A DNA stretch of 64,000 nucleotides from CAYVQE01 sp964454005. GTDB taxonomy: Bacteria > Myxococcota > B64-G9. The translations under genes were made by a program, and so were the position numbers. The DNA is taken from contig CAYVQE010000005.1 in NCBI GenBank assembly GCA_964454005.1, positions 43,318-107,317 on the forward strand. The letters are read 5' to 3'. Positions 9,047 through 17,707 of the stretch are shown piece by piece. Within the stretch, counting starts at the first letter, position 1; the number at the start of each line of letters is the position of its first letter. The notes under the pieces were generated by a model, which ran no database searches, was not told the origin of the DNA, and saw nothing but the letters and a program-made list of their open reading frames with translations.

Positions 9047-9747
9047 CTGGAGTCCAGCGGCAGCCAAAAACCGACCCCCAGGCTGAGCACCAGGTTGTTG
9101 GTCACGGCGTCGGAGCCGAGCAGCTCCTGGACGGTGATCTGATCGCGCAGATCCAGCCGCAGCGACAACCAGCTGGTGGTGAAGATCTTGATCCCGGCGC
9201 CGAAGCTGTAGGTCAGCCCCTTGGCGGTGCGGCTGTCGGTCACCCCGGCGCCGGCGGTGAGGTAGATGTCGAAATGGGGGATCAGCGTGCGGAACAGCAT
9301 GAACTTGCCGTGGATCGGGTGCCAGACCAGGTTGCCGCTGTAGATGCGCGCCGTATGATCCGCCAGCACCCGGTAGCCGCTGACCCGCTCGACCGGCCGC
9401 CGGACCTTGGACGACAGCCAGGTCATGCCGAAGCGCGCCTCGATGGCGAAGCTCTCGTCGATGTGGAAGGTATAGTTGATGCCCGCCAGCGGCGCCGCCC
9501 CCATCACGTCGCTGGCGTAGACCCCGCCCGCCAGACCGATCTCGTGGCGCAGGCTCTTGATGAAGTTGCGCCGGGCCAACCCCTTGCGACCGCCCTGGTC
9601 GGTCTCGGGCGGCTCCGGGCAGCGGGACCGGCCGGCCGCCGGGACCAGGCAGAGCGCGAGAAACAGACCGAGCAGGCCGAACGCCGGCCAACGCCGGCGG
9701 TGGATGGCGGCGTGTTCGGCAGGGCTGATCGGGTGGTGGCGGTTCAT
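9043..9747 (-). CDS. myxobacterial-type outer-membrane beta-barrel, GltA/B-like (second Glt-like operon)
   Basis: 234 residues with ATG at 9747. A long basic N-terminus leads to a signal segment (FGLLGLFLALCLVPAAG). Strand pairs then run to the end. LVWHPIHGKFMLFRTLIPHF and the following DIYLTAGAGV line up with VLFSPLYGKWTLF and VDFYLTAGGGVAG of the barrel at 18478-19263, and the 'SLRLDLRD' strand matches 'AIRLEIRD'. This is the OMP family used for GltA/GltB and NfsA/NfsB, small barrels thought to anchor the trans-envelope complex at the outer membrane. It ends in VGFWLPLDSS rather than an aromatic. There is a 31-base gap from the upstream gene. Confidence 0.7.
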   Translation of the reverse strand: MNRHHPISPAEHAAIHRRRWPAFGLLGLFLALCLVPAAGRSRCPEPPETDQGGRKGLARRNFIKSLRHEIGLAGGVYASDVMGAAPLAGINYTFHIDESFAIEARFGMTWLSSKVRRPVERVSGYRVLADHTARIYSGNLVWHPIHGKFMLFRTLIPHFDIYLTAGAGVTDSRTAKGLTYSFGAGIKIFTTSWLSLRLDLRDQITVQELLGSDAVTNNLVLSLGVGFWLPLDSS

Positions 9748-9778
9748 CGGCGGCTCGCATCCCTTCCGGCGTCCGGTA

Positions 9779-10555
9779 TCAAAACGACAGCATCAGCCCC
9801 GCGCTGAAGCTGAACACGCCGACCAGCTCCTCGGCGTCGAAGGCCAGCAGCTGCCGGGCATCGAGCCGCAGGCCGAAGCCGCCGCGCAGCGCCAGCAGCA
9901 GGCCACCGCCGGCGCTGACCAGCGGGCGGGTGCTGGCGGCGAACAGGGCGTTGCCGCGGTGGGGCAGGGTGGTCGCCGCCCCGCCGCCGACGGCGATGAA
10001 CGGCACCAGGCAACGCCAGGGACCCACCGCCACCAGCAGCTCGGCGCCGTAGATCAGCACGCTGCCCAGGTGGCCGGCCGACTGGCCCAGCACGGCCTCG
10101 ATCATCCAGTGCCGGCTCGGCTGGTAGCCGAGCCGCAGGCTGAACAGGCCGTCGCGATCGAGCACGCCGCCGGCCAGGGTGGCGCTGAGCGCGCCGCCGG
10201 CCAGCTGCTCGGTGGCCAACAGGTGCTCGAACAGCCAGCGCTCGACCGCGCCCGGACCGGTCGGATCGGCCACCTCGAAGGGCCACACCAGCTCGGCCAG
10301 CACCCAACCGCTGATGCCCCGGGCCAGCCGGATTCGGTACCAGTCGCCATCCGGGGCCCGATCGAGGGCCTCGAAGACCTGGCCGCGACCCACCCGGCCG
10401 ACCTCGCGGAAGCTGCCGCCGGGGCCGGCGCGCACCGGCACGCTGGGGGCCATGGCCCGCAGATGTACATCACGGCCGGCCAGATCGGCCGCCCAGCCGG
10501 CGGCCGCCTGGACGAGCAGCCCGAGTAGAACGATCGGGACGGCGATCGGCCTCAT
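9779..10555 (-). CDS. SH3-like domain plus outer-membrane beta-barrel
   Basis: 258 residues. The ATG overlaps the previous stop (ATGA). After a signal peptide (VPIVLLGLLVQAAAGWA), residues about 35-95 form a bacterial SH3 (SH3b) domain: SVPVRAGPGGSFREVGRVGR, then GDWYRIRLARGISGWV. Bacterial SH3 domains often bind cell-wall or peptide ligands. The remaining 150 residues alternate strands and end in FSFSAGLMLSF, a C-terminal Phe expected of an outer-membrane barrel. Its place before the GltA/B-like barrel suggests it is the second barrel of this operon, extended by a periplasmic SH3 module that could touch peptidoglycan. The first operon's barrels lack an SH3 domain. Confidence 0.6.
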   Translation of the reverse strand: MRPIAVPIVLLGLLVQAAAGWAADLAGRDVHLRAMAPSVPVRAGPGGSFREVGRVGRGQVFEALDRAPDGDWYRIRLARGISGWVLAELVWPFEVADPTGPGAVERWLFEHLLATEQLAGGALSATLAGGVLDRDGLFSLRLGYQPSRHWMIEAVLGQSAGHLGSVLIYGAELLVAVGPWRCLVPFIAVGGGAATTLPHRGNALFAASTRPLVSAGGGLLLALRGGFGLRLDARQLLAFDAEELVGVFSFSAGLMLSF

Positions 10556-11046
10556 CGGTCACCACCGGCATCGCGCAGCCAGTCCAGGATGGCGACCAGT
10601 TGTTCGTCGCCGAGCGCATCGCCGCCCGGGTGGGCGGGCTGCTCGCCGCCGCCCCACAGCAGCAGCGGGCTGAGTTCGGGGCGGTCCAGCAGGCAGTAGC
10701 CGAGCACCGTGTAATAGCCGCTACGGAAGGGCTCTTCCAGCTCCCCGGGGTGGGCCACCACGGTGTCGGGCGGCAGCGCCTGGGCGGCCGCGACGAGCTG
10801 CAGCCCGCCCGGCCGGCCGTGGCAGGCGGCGGTGGCGCAGCCGTCGGCCAGGGCGGGGTGGATGTGCAGCGCGTAGCTGCGGGCGTCGGGCAGCTGCTTC
10901 GACGCCGCCAGGCTCGAACGGCCCGGATCGACCGGTCCGCAGCCCGCTGCCGCGGCCAACCCGGCCAGCAGCAGCGTCCAGGCCGCAGCCACCGGGCGCC
11001 GGTGCGCCGGGCTCGTGGAACCACTGTGGGCGTCGCATGGCGGCAA
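10552..11046 (-). CDS. lipoprotein with a CX4CH heme-binding-like motif (first gene of minus-strand operon)
   Basis: 164 residues from TTG 11046, chosen because AAAGGTG lies about 7 bases upstream and no ATG is in frame. The signal peptide ends in LAAAAGC, so it should be lipid-anchored. The motif DGCATAACHG (C-x4-C-H) and a preceding 'YALHIHPALAD' resemble short cytochrome-c-like segments common in myxobacterial lipoproteins. A distal Met or His ligand cannot be assigned, so heme binding is unproven. The C-terminus (ALGDEQLVAILDWLRDAGGD) is like the last helix of small c-type cytochromes. It opens an operon of otherwise Glt/Nfs-like and barrel proteins, with promoter and direct repeats just upstream. 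Confidence 0.55.
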   Translation of the reverse strand: MPPCDAHSGSTSPAHRRPVAAAWTLLLAGLAAAAGCGPVDPGRSSLAASKQLPDARSYALHIHPALADGCATAACHGRPGGLQLVAAAQALPPDTVVAHPGELEEPFRSGYYTVLGYCLLDRPELSPLLLWGGGEQPAHPGGDALGDEQLVAILDWLRDAGGDR

Positions 11047-11060
11047 GCAGCTTCACCTTT

Positions 11061-11084
11061 CCGCTGTTTCGTCCGCTGTTTCGT
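11061..11084. repeat. two perfect 12-bp tandem direct repeats in the leader of the minus-strand operon
   Basis: CCGCTGTTTCGT occurs twice head to tail (11061-11072 and 11073-11084). It lies between the predicted promoter (11098-11125, minus strand) and the TTG start at 11046. On the transcript it reads ACGAAACAGCGG twice. It could be a protein-binding site or an RNA element controlling the operon. Confidence 0.6.
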
Positions 11085-11097
11085 CTGATGGTCCTCT

Positions 11098-11125
11098 TTT
11101 ATGCTTTGGCAGTGGGCTTTGTCAA
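11098..11125 (-). promoter_or_regulatory. sigma-70-type promoter for the second Glt-like operon
   Basis: On the minus strand a perfect -35 TTGACA (11125-11120) is followed after 16 bases by CATAAA (11103-11098). The transcript would start near 11091, before the 12-bp direct repeats and the TTG start. Confidence 0.5.
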
Positions 11126-11189
11126 TCCTGCTTTCCGGGCTCGACAGGGCCGCCACCGACGCTAACTTGTTGATTTTACTGGGTTGGAC

Positions 11190-11218
11190 TTGACAGGTCG
11201 ACCCGGCTCGGCTATATT
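11190..11218 (+). promoter_or_regulatory. near-consensus sigma-70 promoter for the 53-residue protein
   Basis: TTGACA (11190-11195), a 17-base spacer and TATATT (11213-11218). This is one of the best promoter matches in the window. It points at the small gene at 11299, leaving a leader of about 75 bases. Confidence 0.7.
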
Positions 11219-11298
11219 GAGCGCTCGTTCGTGAACCGGGGGGGGCCACGGGCGTTCCAAGGGGGTGTGCGCGTTCGCGCGACAAGGAGGTTTTGCGG

Positions 11299-11460
11299 AT
11301 GGCCGAGGCGAAGGAAGGCAAGCGCGGAACGGCTGGTCGGGACAAGGCCAAGGCTGAAGGCGGCAAGCGCCGGGCGAGCCAGTCGCAGACGCAAACCAAG
11401 AAGGTACCCTCCAAGGCGGCGCTGAAGCAGTTGGCCAAGGACTGGGACCAGGTCACCTGA
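11299..11460 (+). CDS. 53-residue lysine/alanine-rich basic protein
   Basis: ATG 11299-11301 sits 8 bases after a perfect ribosome-binding site (AAGGAGG, 11284-11290), and TGA ends at 11460. The product starts MAEAKEGKRGTAGRDKAKAE and ends LKQLAKDWDQVT. It is rich in Lys, Ala, Gly, Arg and Gln, with no signal peptide, membrane segment or Cys. The first 35 residues look disordered, like the basic tails of DNA- or RNA-binding proteins, and the last 15 could form a helix. Strong promoter and Shine-Dalgarno sequences suggest high expression. No family is recognised; nucleic-acid binding is a guess from composition. Confidence 0.65.
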   Translation: MAEAKEGKRGTAGRDKAKAEGGKRRASQSQTQTKKVPSKAALKQLAKDWDQVT

Positions 11461-11562
11461 CCGCCAGGCGCCCGGGCGGTCGCCGCGGCGGCCGCCACCC
11501 CGAGCGATTCGCGTTCCAGCATCGAGGCCGCAAACGGCCGCCGAGTATGCAACCCTGAACGG

Positions 11563-12480
11563 CTACGGCACGTCTTGTTCTTTCTTGGGCTGGCGTTTCT
11601 TGATGGCATCGGCCCGGGTGCGCTCGAACTGGTCGCGGCTCTGATCGAACCGTTCCCAGTCGGCGCGCTTGCGGTAGTCCTGGTAGAACGACCACCCGAT
11701 CCACACTCCGGCGCCCAACAGGATCAGCAACAGCAGCAGCAGCACGTCGCGCAGACTGGGTTGGAACCAACGCCGCACCACCCGCTGTGAGCCGGCCATG
11801 CGCATCGGTCCCCGGCGCAGCAGCGCCGAGTCCGACTGCCCGCCGCGCCGTTTGCCCCCGGGCGCCGGAGAGGGCTCGAACTGCGTCCCATCCAGCGGCA
11901 GGCCGCCGGTGGTGCCGGCGGCGAATCGCGGCCTGGGCTCGGGATCCGATGGCGGCGGGGCGCTTTCGAGGCTGGCCGGAGAGTCGAACCCCCGCTCGTG
12001 CACCGGTGGCCGGTCGTGGATGCCGGAGACGTCTTCGAACAGCTCATCGCCCGCCGGTGGGCTGTCGTCGGCCGCTGGTGGCGGGCCGAGCAGGCTGCTG
12101 AGGTCCGGCGGGCCGGCCGCCGGCGCGTCATTCGTCTCGGGCAGCGGCGGCGGTGGCGGTTCGGTGCCGGGCCGATCGGAGGGCAGAAAAACGGGCAGCA
12201 CCTGTTCGTTCGAGGCCCGCGGCAGGGGCAGTTCGTCGGGCGCGGCCTCGTCCGACTGGGCGCCGCAGGCGGTGGCCGCAATCTCGGTCACCTCCTCGGT
12301 GATCTCGCTGTCGTCGTCGAACAGGTCGGCCACCGGCCGCTGCTGGGGGGCGACCCGGGTCAGATCGGTCTCGACGTCGATATCGAGCTCGAACTCGTCG
12401 TGGGCGTGGATGCGCGGCCGAGCCTGCTGGCCATCCCCGCTGTCGCCGTCACCGGCGCCGGATCGATCGTCGTCGTCCAT
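11563..12480 (-). CDS. acidic, proline-rich membrane-anchored protein of unknown function
   Basis: 305 residues from ATG 12480. It starts MDDDDRSGAGDGDSGDGQQA and stays acidic and low-complexity (many Pro, Glu, Asp) for about 230 residues. It then becomes basic (GGKRRGGQSD, RRWFQP) and has one membrane segment (VLLLLLLILLGAGVWIGWSF) followed by a short charged tail, YKRADWERF... ending KKEQDVP. The orientation is probably N-in with a long disordered cytoplasmic region. It is divergent from the Ser/Thr kinase at 12640 and shares its 160-base upstream region, so it could be a substrate or partner of the kinase; that is inference from position only. Confidence 0.65.
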   Translation of the reverse strand: MDDDDRSGAGDGDSGDGQQARPRIHAHDEFELDIDVETDLTRVAPQQRPVADLFDDDSEITEEVTEIAATACGAQSDEAAPDELPLPRASNEQVLPVFLPSDRPGTEPPPPPLPETNDAPAAGPPDLSSLLGPPPAADDSPPAGDELFEDVSGIHDRPPVHERGFDSPASLESAPPPSDPEPRPRFAAGTTGGLPLDGTQFEPSPAPGGKRRGGQSDSALLRRGPMRMAGSQRVVRRWFQPSLRDVLLLLLLILLGAGVWIGWSFYQDYRKRADWERFDQSRDQFERTRADAIKKRQPKKEQDVP

Positions 12481-12561
12481 GGTTACTCCGCTTCTGCTAT
12501 CCTGGATGATAGGACCAAGCCGCCGCCGGGCGCAAGCTCGCGTCAGCAGCCGGCCGGCTGC

Positions 12562-12591
12562 TTGACACCCCGGTCGAACTCTTGCTATTTT
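12562..12591 (+). promoter_or_regulatory. sigma-70 promoter (extended -10) for the kinase operon
   Basis: TTGACA (12562-12567), an 18-base spacer and TATTTT (12586-12591), preceded by TGC, an extended -10 element. A small inverted repeat, CTATC...GATAG, around 12497-12512 lies between this promoter and the divergent gene and might be an operator. Confidence 0.6.
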
Positions 12592-12639
12592 CGTCAGCCG
12601 CCCGGTAGGTTGCGCCGATTCGAGGAGAACCGCACACCC

Positions 12640-14199
<1,560 letters not shown>

Positions 14200-14221
14200 C
14201 GGGAGCGGGAGGACGGTCTCG

Positions 14222-15043
14222 ATGGCAACCAAGCTCGAAAAGGCCCAGTATCGATACGAGGCCCTGCTGCGCGATTTGGGCGAGAAGGCCGAGATGGTCG
14301 GCGAACTCGAACGGGCGGCCCCTGGCGTGCTCAAGAGCTACCGCCGCGCCAAGGACAACCTGTCCGACCGCAAGCTCGAACTCGAGTTCATCGAGAGCGA
14401 GATCGAGGGGCTGCAGGCCGAGCAGGGCCAGGCCGACGAGCAGGCCGAGGCGCGCTACGAGGAAGTCAAGGCCGAGATCGCCGACCTGGAGGAGCTGGTC
14501 GATATCAAGTACGGCAAGTCGAACCCGATCAAGAAGAAGCTGGCCGGGGCGCAGTACGACTTCAAGTTCGTCGAGAAATCGCTGGCCGACGAGCAGAACA
14601 AGGTCAAGGAGAAGAAGCGCCGCGAGGAGATGAAGGCCGCCCGCGAGCACGAGGACAACGTCAAGAAGCTCAAGATCGAGATCCTCAAGCGGCGCAAGGC
14701 CATCGTGGACATGAAACGCGAGATCAAGGAACTCGAGGGCCCGGCCAAAAAGATGGAGAAGGAACTCGAGGAACTCAAGGTGGAGGCCGGCGAACTCGAG
14801 CAGCAGCTGGAATCCGACCGCGCGGAAAACGACCAGAGCGACCTGTTGGCCGAGCTCGAGCGCCAGAAGGCGGCCAAGGAAAAAGAGGTCCAGCGGGCCG
14901 GGCAGCACCTCAAGGACGTGTTGGCCGACGTCGGCGAGGACCTCTACGAGCGGCGCAAGAACCACACCGTGCTCAACAAGTACTACGCCGACCTGGACGC
15001 GGTGGCCGAGATGATCGATAAGCTCCAGGGGCAGGCGGGATGA
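14222..15043 (+). CDS. cytoplasmic coiled-coil protein of unknown function
   Basis: 273 residues, almost entirely charged heptads (for example KKMEKELEELKVEAGELEQQ), with one non-helical break around residues 90-105 (VDIKYGKSNPIKKKL). There is no signal peptide or membrane segment. The gene starts 22 bases after the kinase stop, so it is probably co-transcribed. Long coiled-coil partners are common for bacterial kinases that act on cytoskeletal or envelope scaffolds, and it could be a kinase substrate. No family could be named. Confidence 0.75.
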   Translation: MATKLEKAQYRYEALLRDLGEKAEMVGELERAAPGVLKSYRRAKDNLSDRKLELEFIESEIEGLQAEQGQADEQAEARYEEVKAEIADLEELVDIKYGKSNPIKKKLAGAQYDFKFVEKSLADEQNKVKEKKRREEMKAAREHEDNVKKLKIEILKRRKAIVDMKREIKELEGPAKKMEKELEELKVEAGELEQQLESDRAENDQSDLLAELERQKAAKEKEVQRAGQHLKDVLADVGEDLYERRKNHTVLNKYYADLDAVAEMIDKLQGQAG

Positions 15044-15065
15044 GCCGATCGCGAGGACATCCGGC

Positions 15066-16661
15066 ATGAGGCGCCGGTCCATTCCGCTGGTGGCGCTGCT
15101 GGTACCGCTGGCCGCCGCGGCCGGCTGCACCGAGCCCGGTCCCAGCGAGAAAAAGCCCTGGGTGCTGGTGCTGGCCGAGAAGCCGACCCACCGAGCGGCC
15201 GCTCGGGCGGCCGAGCGGCTGGTCGAGCAGGATCCGGCTTTCGAGGGCAGCAGCGCCCTGTCGCTGCGCGCGGCCAACGGCGGGCGGCGCCACCTGTTGG
15301 TCTCGGCGCCGCGGGCCGCCCGCGCCGGGCTGGACGCGTTGGCCGACCAGCTGCCCGGGGCGGCCGGGCGGCGGCTGGAGCGGCTGGACGTGCGCCGGGT
15401 CGAGCGGCTCGATCCCGAGCGGCTGGCCATCATCTCGCCGCCCGAGGACTGCGAGACCATCGAGCGGCTGGCCCGCATGCTGCCGCGGCCGGTCGACGAG
15501 CGGCTGGTGTCGTTTCTGATCCGCGCCGAGACCGACGGCGACAGCGGGCCCGGGGCACTGGCCCGCTCGGCCGCAGCGGGTTTTTCCCAGGCCTTCGGTG
15601 AGCTGGGTTGGCGGGCCACCGCCGAGGCGACCTACCGTGCCGCCGGCGGCGAGGGGCGCTGCCATGTGTTCATCGGTTGGTTGGCCGCCGGCGGCGACGC
15701 CGAGGCGGCCCTGCGCGCCAGCTACAACTTCCTGCTGGCCCGGGTGCATCCGGAGCCGGCGGCCGCAGCGGCCGAAGCGGGGGCCGAGCCGGCCAAGCGC
15801 CAGCGGCGGCGCAAACGCCGGCGCCGCCAGCGGCCGGAGCCCGAGTCGGCGGAGCCCTTGCCGCTGGTGCCGGTACAGCAACCCCTGCCCGAGCGGGTGG
15901 CGGGCCGCATGCCTTGGGGAGAGACCGAGCTGATCGCGCTCGAACGGGTGGGGTTGCGCGTTTTGCCGCCGGCCGGCCGCCTGCGCCGCCAGCGGCTGGC
16001 CGCGACGCCACCGCCCTGGCGGGCCCGGCTGGCCGCGGCCCCGGGGGGCCGGGCGGTGGTGCTGCTGCTGAGCGACGATGCGCAGCTGGCCGATCGCTTG
16101 TCGCGACCCGGCGGCCTGGGCGAGTCGACCGGATTAGCCCACTCCAGTTGGCTGCAGGCCATCTGGGCCGCCCTGCCCGAGGTGGCCATCCCGGGCGATC
16201 GCTTCGCCTATGCCGCTATGCAACGGCTCGATAGCTGGCTGCCGGCCAGGATGCGCCGCCGCTTGAAGCTGGCCGCGGCGGCCGGCCGGCCGGTGCTGCA
16301 GGCCGGCTACCGGGCCGAGAAGGGCCGGGCCGGTTGGCAGCTCAACTGGTTCCGCACCGCCGACGCGGCCACCGCCGGCCGGTTGTTCGAGCAAGCGCTG
16401 GTGGCGCCGCGCCAGGCCCTGATCAAGCGGGTGATGGAGGCCGAACGGGTGGTGCGCTACGAGGTCGGCCTGAACCTGCGCGAGACCGGCGACGTCCAGG
16501 CCTGGCACCTGATGGGTGCGCGGCGCGGCCGGCTGCAGGAGCTGTACTTCCAGCGCGGCCGGGAGGTGTGGCTGATCCGGGCCCGGACCGAATCCAGCGG
16601 TGGCCTGCCGGCCGGCGATCTGCTCGGCCGCGTCGAGATGCTGGCCATCTGGGACCGCTGA
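15066..16661 (+). CDS. lipoprotein of unknown function
   Basis: 531 residues with a clear lipoprotein signal (VALLVPLAAAAGCTEPG). The N-terminal half has mixed alpha/beta character (WVLVLAEKPTHRAAARAAER). A very basic, disordered linker around residues 240-260 (KRQRRRKRRRRQRPEPES) separates it from a second half that seems to repeat the first layout. There are no recognisable catalytic motifs. It is third in the kinase operon, 22 bases after the coiled-coil gene. The two-domain architecture with an Arg-rich linker is unusual for a lipoprotein. Confidence 0.7.
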   Translation: MRRRSIPLVALLVPLAAAAGCTEPGPSEKKPWVLVLAEKPTHRAAARAAERLVEQDPAFEGSSALSLRAANGGRRHLLVSAPRAARAGLDALADQLPGAAGRRLERLDVRRVERLDPERLAIISPPEDCETIERLARMLPRPVDERLVSFLIRAETDGDSGPGALARSAAAGFSQAFGELGWRATAEATYRAAGGEGRCHVFIGWLAAGGDAEAALRASYNFLLARVHPEPAAAAAEAGAEPAKRQRRRKRRRRQRPEPESAEPLPLVPVQQPLPERVAGRMPWGETELIALERVGLRVLPPAGRLRRQRLAATPPPWRARLAAAPGGRAVVLLLSDDAQLADRLSRPGGLGESTGLAHSSWLQAIWAALPEVAIPGDRFAYAAMQRLDSWLPARMRRRLKLAAAAGRPVLQAGYRAEKGRAGWQLNWFRTADAATAGRLFEQALVAPRQALIKRVMEAERVVRYEVGLNLRETGDVQAWHLMGARRGRLQELYFQRGREVWLIRARTESSGGLPAGDLLGRVEMLAIWDR

Positions 16662-16669
16662 AAAAATCC

Positions 16670-16697
16670 TTGCCTTCGATCGATTTCCGAGTATAAT
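16670..16697 (+). promoter_or_regulatory. consensus sigma-70 promoter of the lone L3 gene
   Basis: TTGCCT (16670-16675), a 16-base spacer and a perfect TATAAT (16692-16697), about 60 bases before the L3 start. It begins within 10 bases of the upstream stop codon, so L3 has its own transcript. Confidence 0.75.
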
Positions 16698-16708
16698 CCG
16701 CCCCTCTC

Positions 16709-16728
16709 GATCCGCCGTGGTGCGGATT
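16709..16728 (+). promoter_or_regulatory. hairpin in the L3 mRNA leader
   Basis: ATCCGC / GCGGAT, a 6-bp stem (plus a possible G-U pair) with loop CGTGGT, lies just after the predicted transcription start and about 30 bases before the L3 start codon. Ribosomal protein genes often carry leader structures for autoregulation; this one matches no leader I know. Confidence 0.4.
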
Positions 16729-16757
16729 GGCGCGCAATACTCGAGGAGTGTGAGATC

Positions 16758-17414
16758 ATGTCGACAGCCATCTTGGGAAAGAAGCTCGGGATGACCCGGA
16801 TCTTCGACGAGACCGGCAACCAGATCCCCGTCACCGTCGTCCAGGCCGGGCCGTGCCCGGTGGTGCAGAAGCGCACCCCGGCCAAGCACAAGTACAGCGC
16901 CATTCAGATCGGCTTCGAGACCGTGCCCGGCCGCAAGCTCAACAAGCCCGGCCGGGGCGTGTTCGAGAAGGCCGACATGAAGCCCCTGCGCCACCTGCGC
17001 GAGGTGCGCATGAGCCCCGAAGATGTCGATGGCTACAAGGTGGGCGACAGCATCGACGTGTCGGTCTTCGCCGCCGGCGATCGGGTCGACGTCATCGGCA
17101 CATCCAAGGGCCGCGGCTTCCAGGGCGTGGTCAAGCGCTTCGGCTTCGGCGGCAACACCAAGACCCGCGGCACCCACGAGCACCGCCGGCATCCGGGCTC
17201 CATCGGCAACTGCGAGTTCCCCGGCCGGGTGTTCAGGGGCCGCCGGCTGCCGGGGCAGATGGGCGACAAGCGGGTGACCACCCAGAACCTGACCGTGGTC
17301 GACGTCGACGCCGGCGACAACCTGCTGATGCTGCGCGGGGCGGTGCCCGGCGCCCGCGGCGGGTTGGTCATGGTCCGCAAGGCCGTCAAGCGGCGCGGTC
17401 CCGCGCCGAGCTGA
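16758..17414 (+). CDS. rplC: 50S ribosomal protein L3
   Basis: 218 residues, a usual length for bacterial L3. It begins STAILGKKLGMTRIFDETGN, the conserved N-terminus, and carries the core signature HRRHPGSIGNCEFPGRVFRG followed by RRLPGQMGDKRVT. It ends with the usual NLLMLRGAVPGARGG stretch. L3 binds 23S rRNA early in large-subunit assembly and reaches toward the peptidyl-transferase centre. A good ribosome-binding site (GAGGAGTGTGAG) precedes ATG. Normally the gene lies between rpsJ and rplD in the S10 operon. Here it stands alone between a lipoprotein gene and a Glt/Nfs-like operon, with its own promoter. It could be the only copy, relocated, or a second copy. Confidence 0.95.
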   Translation: MSTAILGKKLGMTRIFDETGNQIPVTVVQAGPCPVVQKRTPAKHKYSAIQIGFETVPGRKLNKPGRGVFEKADMKPLRHLREVRMSPEDVDGYKVGDSIDVSVFAAGDRVDVIGTSKGRGFQGVVKRFGFGGNTKTRGTHEHRRHPGSIGNCEFPGRVFRGRRLPGQMGDKRVTTQNLTVVDVDAGDNLLMLRGAVPGARGGLVMVRKAVKRRGPAPS

Positions 17415-17427
17415 GTCGTCTTCTCTC

Positions 17428-17445
17428 CGCTGCGAACCCGCAGCG
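17428..17445 (+). terminator. possible terminator hairpin after rplC
   Basis: CGCTGCG / CGCAGCG with loop AACC, 14 bases after the L3 stop. There is no following T-tract. The 290 bases up to the next gene otherwise hold only a small palindrome (ACCGATCGGT, 17462-17471) and A/T-rich sequence around 17600-17625. Confidence 0.35.
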
Positions 17446-17707
17446 CTCCCGCTGGCGCTAGACCGATCGGTCGATTTAGCCCGCGGCGCTGAGACCGCCA
17501 GGCCGCAATTGGTGGGCGTGATCTGCATCACGCCGCCGGCGGGGTCCAGCGGGCACCCGTTGTAGCGAGATGTGGTAGCAAGTGCGAAGTGTAAGGGATC
17601 GTGGAGCAAATTCAAAAAAACCTTGCGTTCCCCTGCGACTCGTACTACACCCTTCGCAATCATGCGGATGCACGATCAATCCCCTGCGCAGCGGAGAGTC
17701 CAAGACC

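Noticed and set aside
16758..17414. Start of a ribosomal protein S10 operon
   Set aside because: No rpsJ upstream and no rplD, rplW or rplB downstream; the next gene is an outer-membrane barrel.
17590..17660. Sigma-70 or sigma-54 promoter for the main Glt/Nfs operon
   Set aside because: TTGCGT has no -10 at a proper distance (nearest TACTAC at 14 bases) and no GG-N10-GC pair fits, so no promoter is called.
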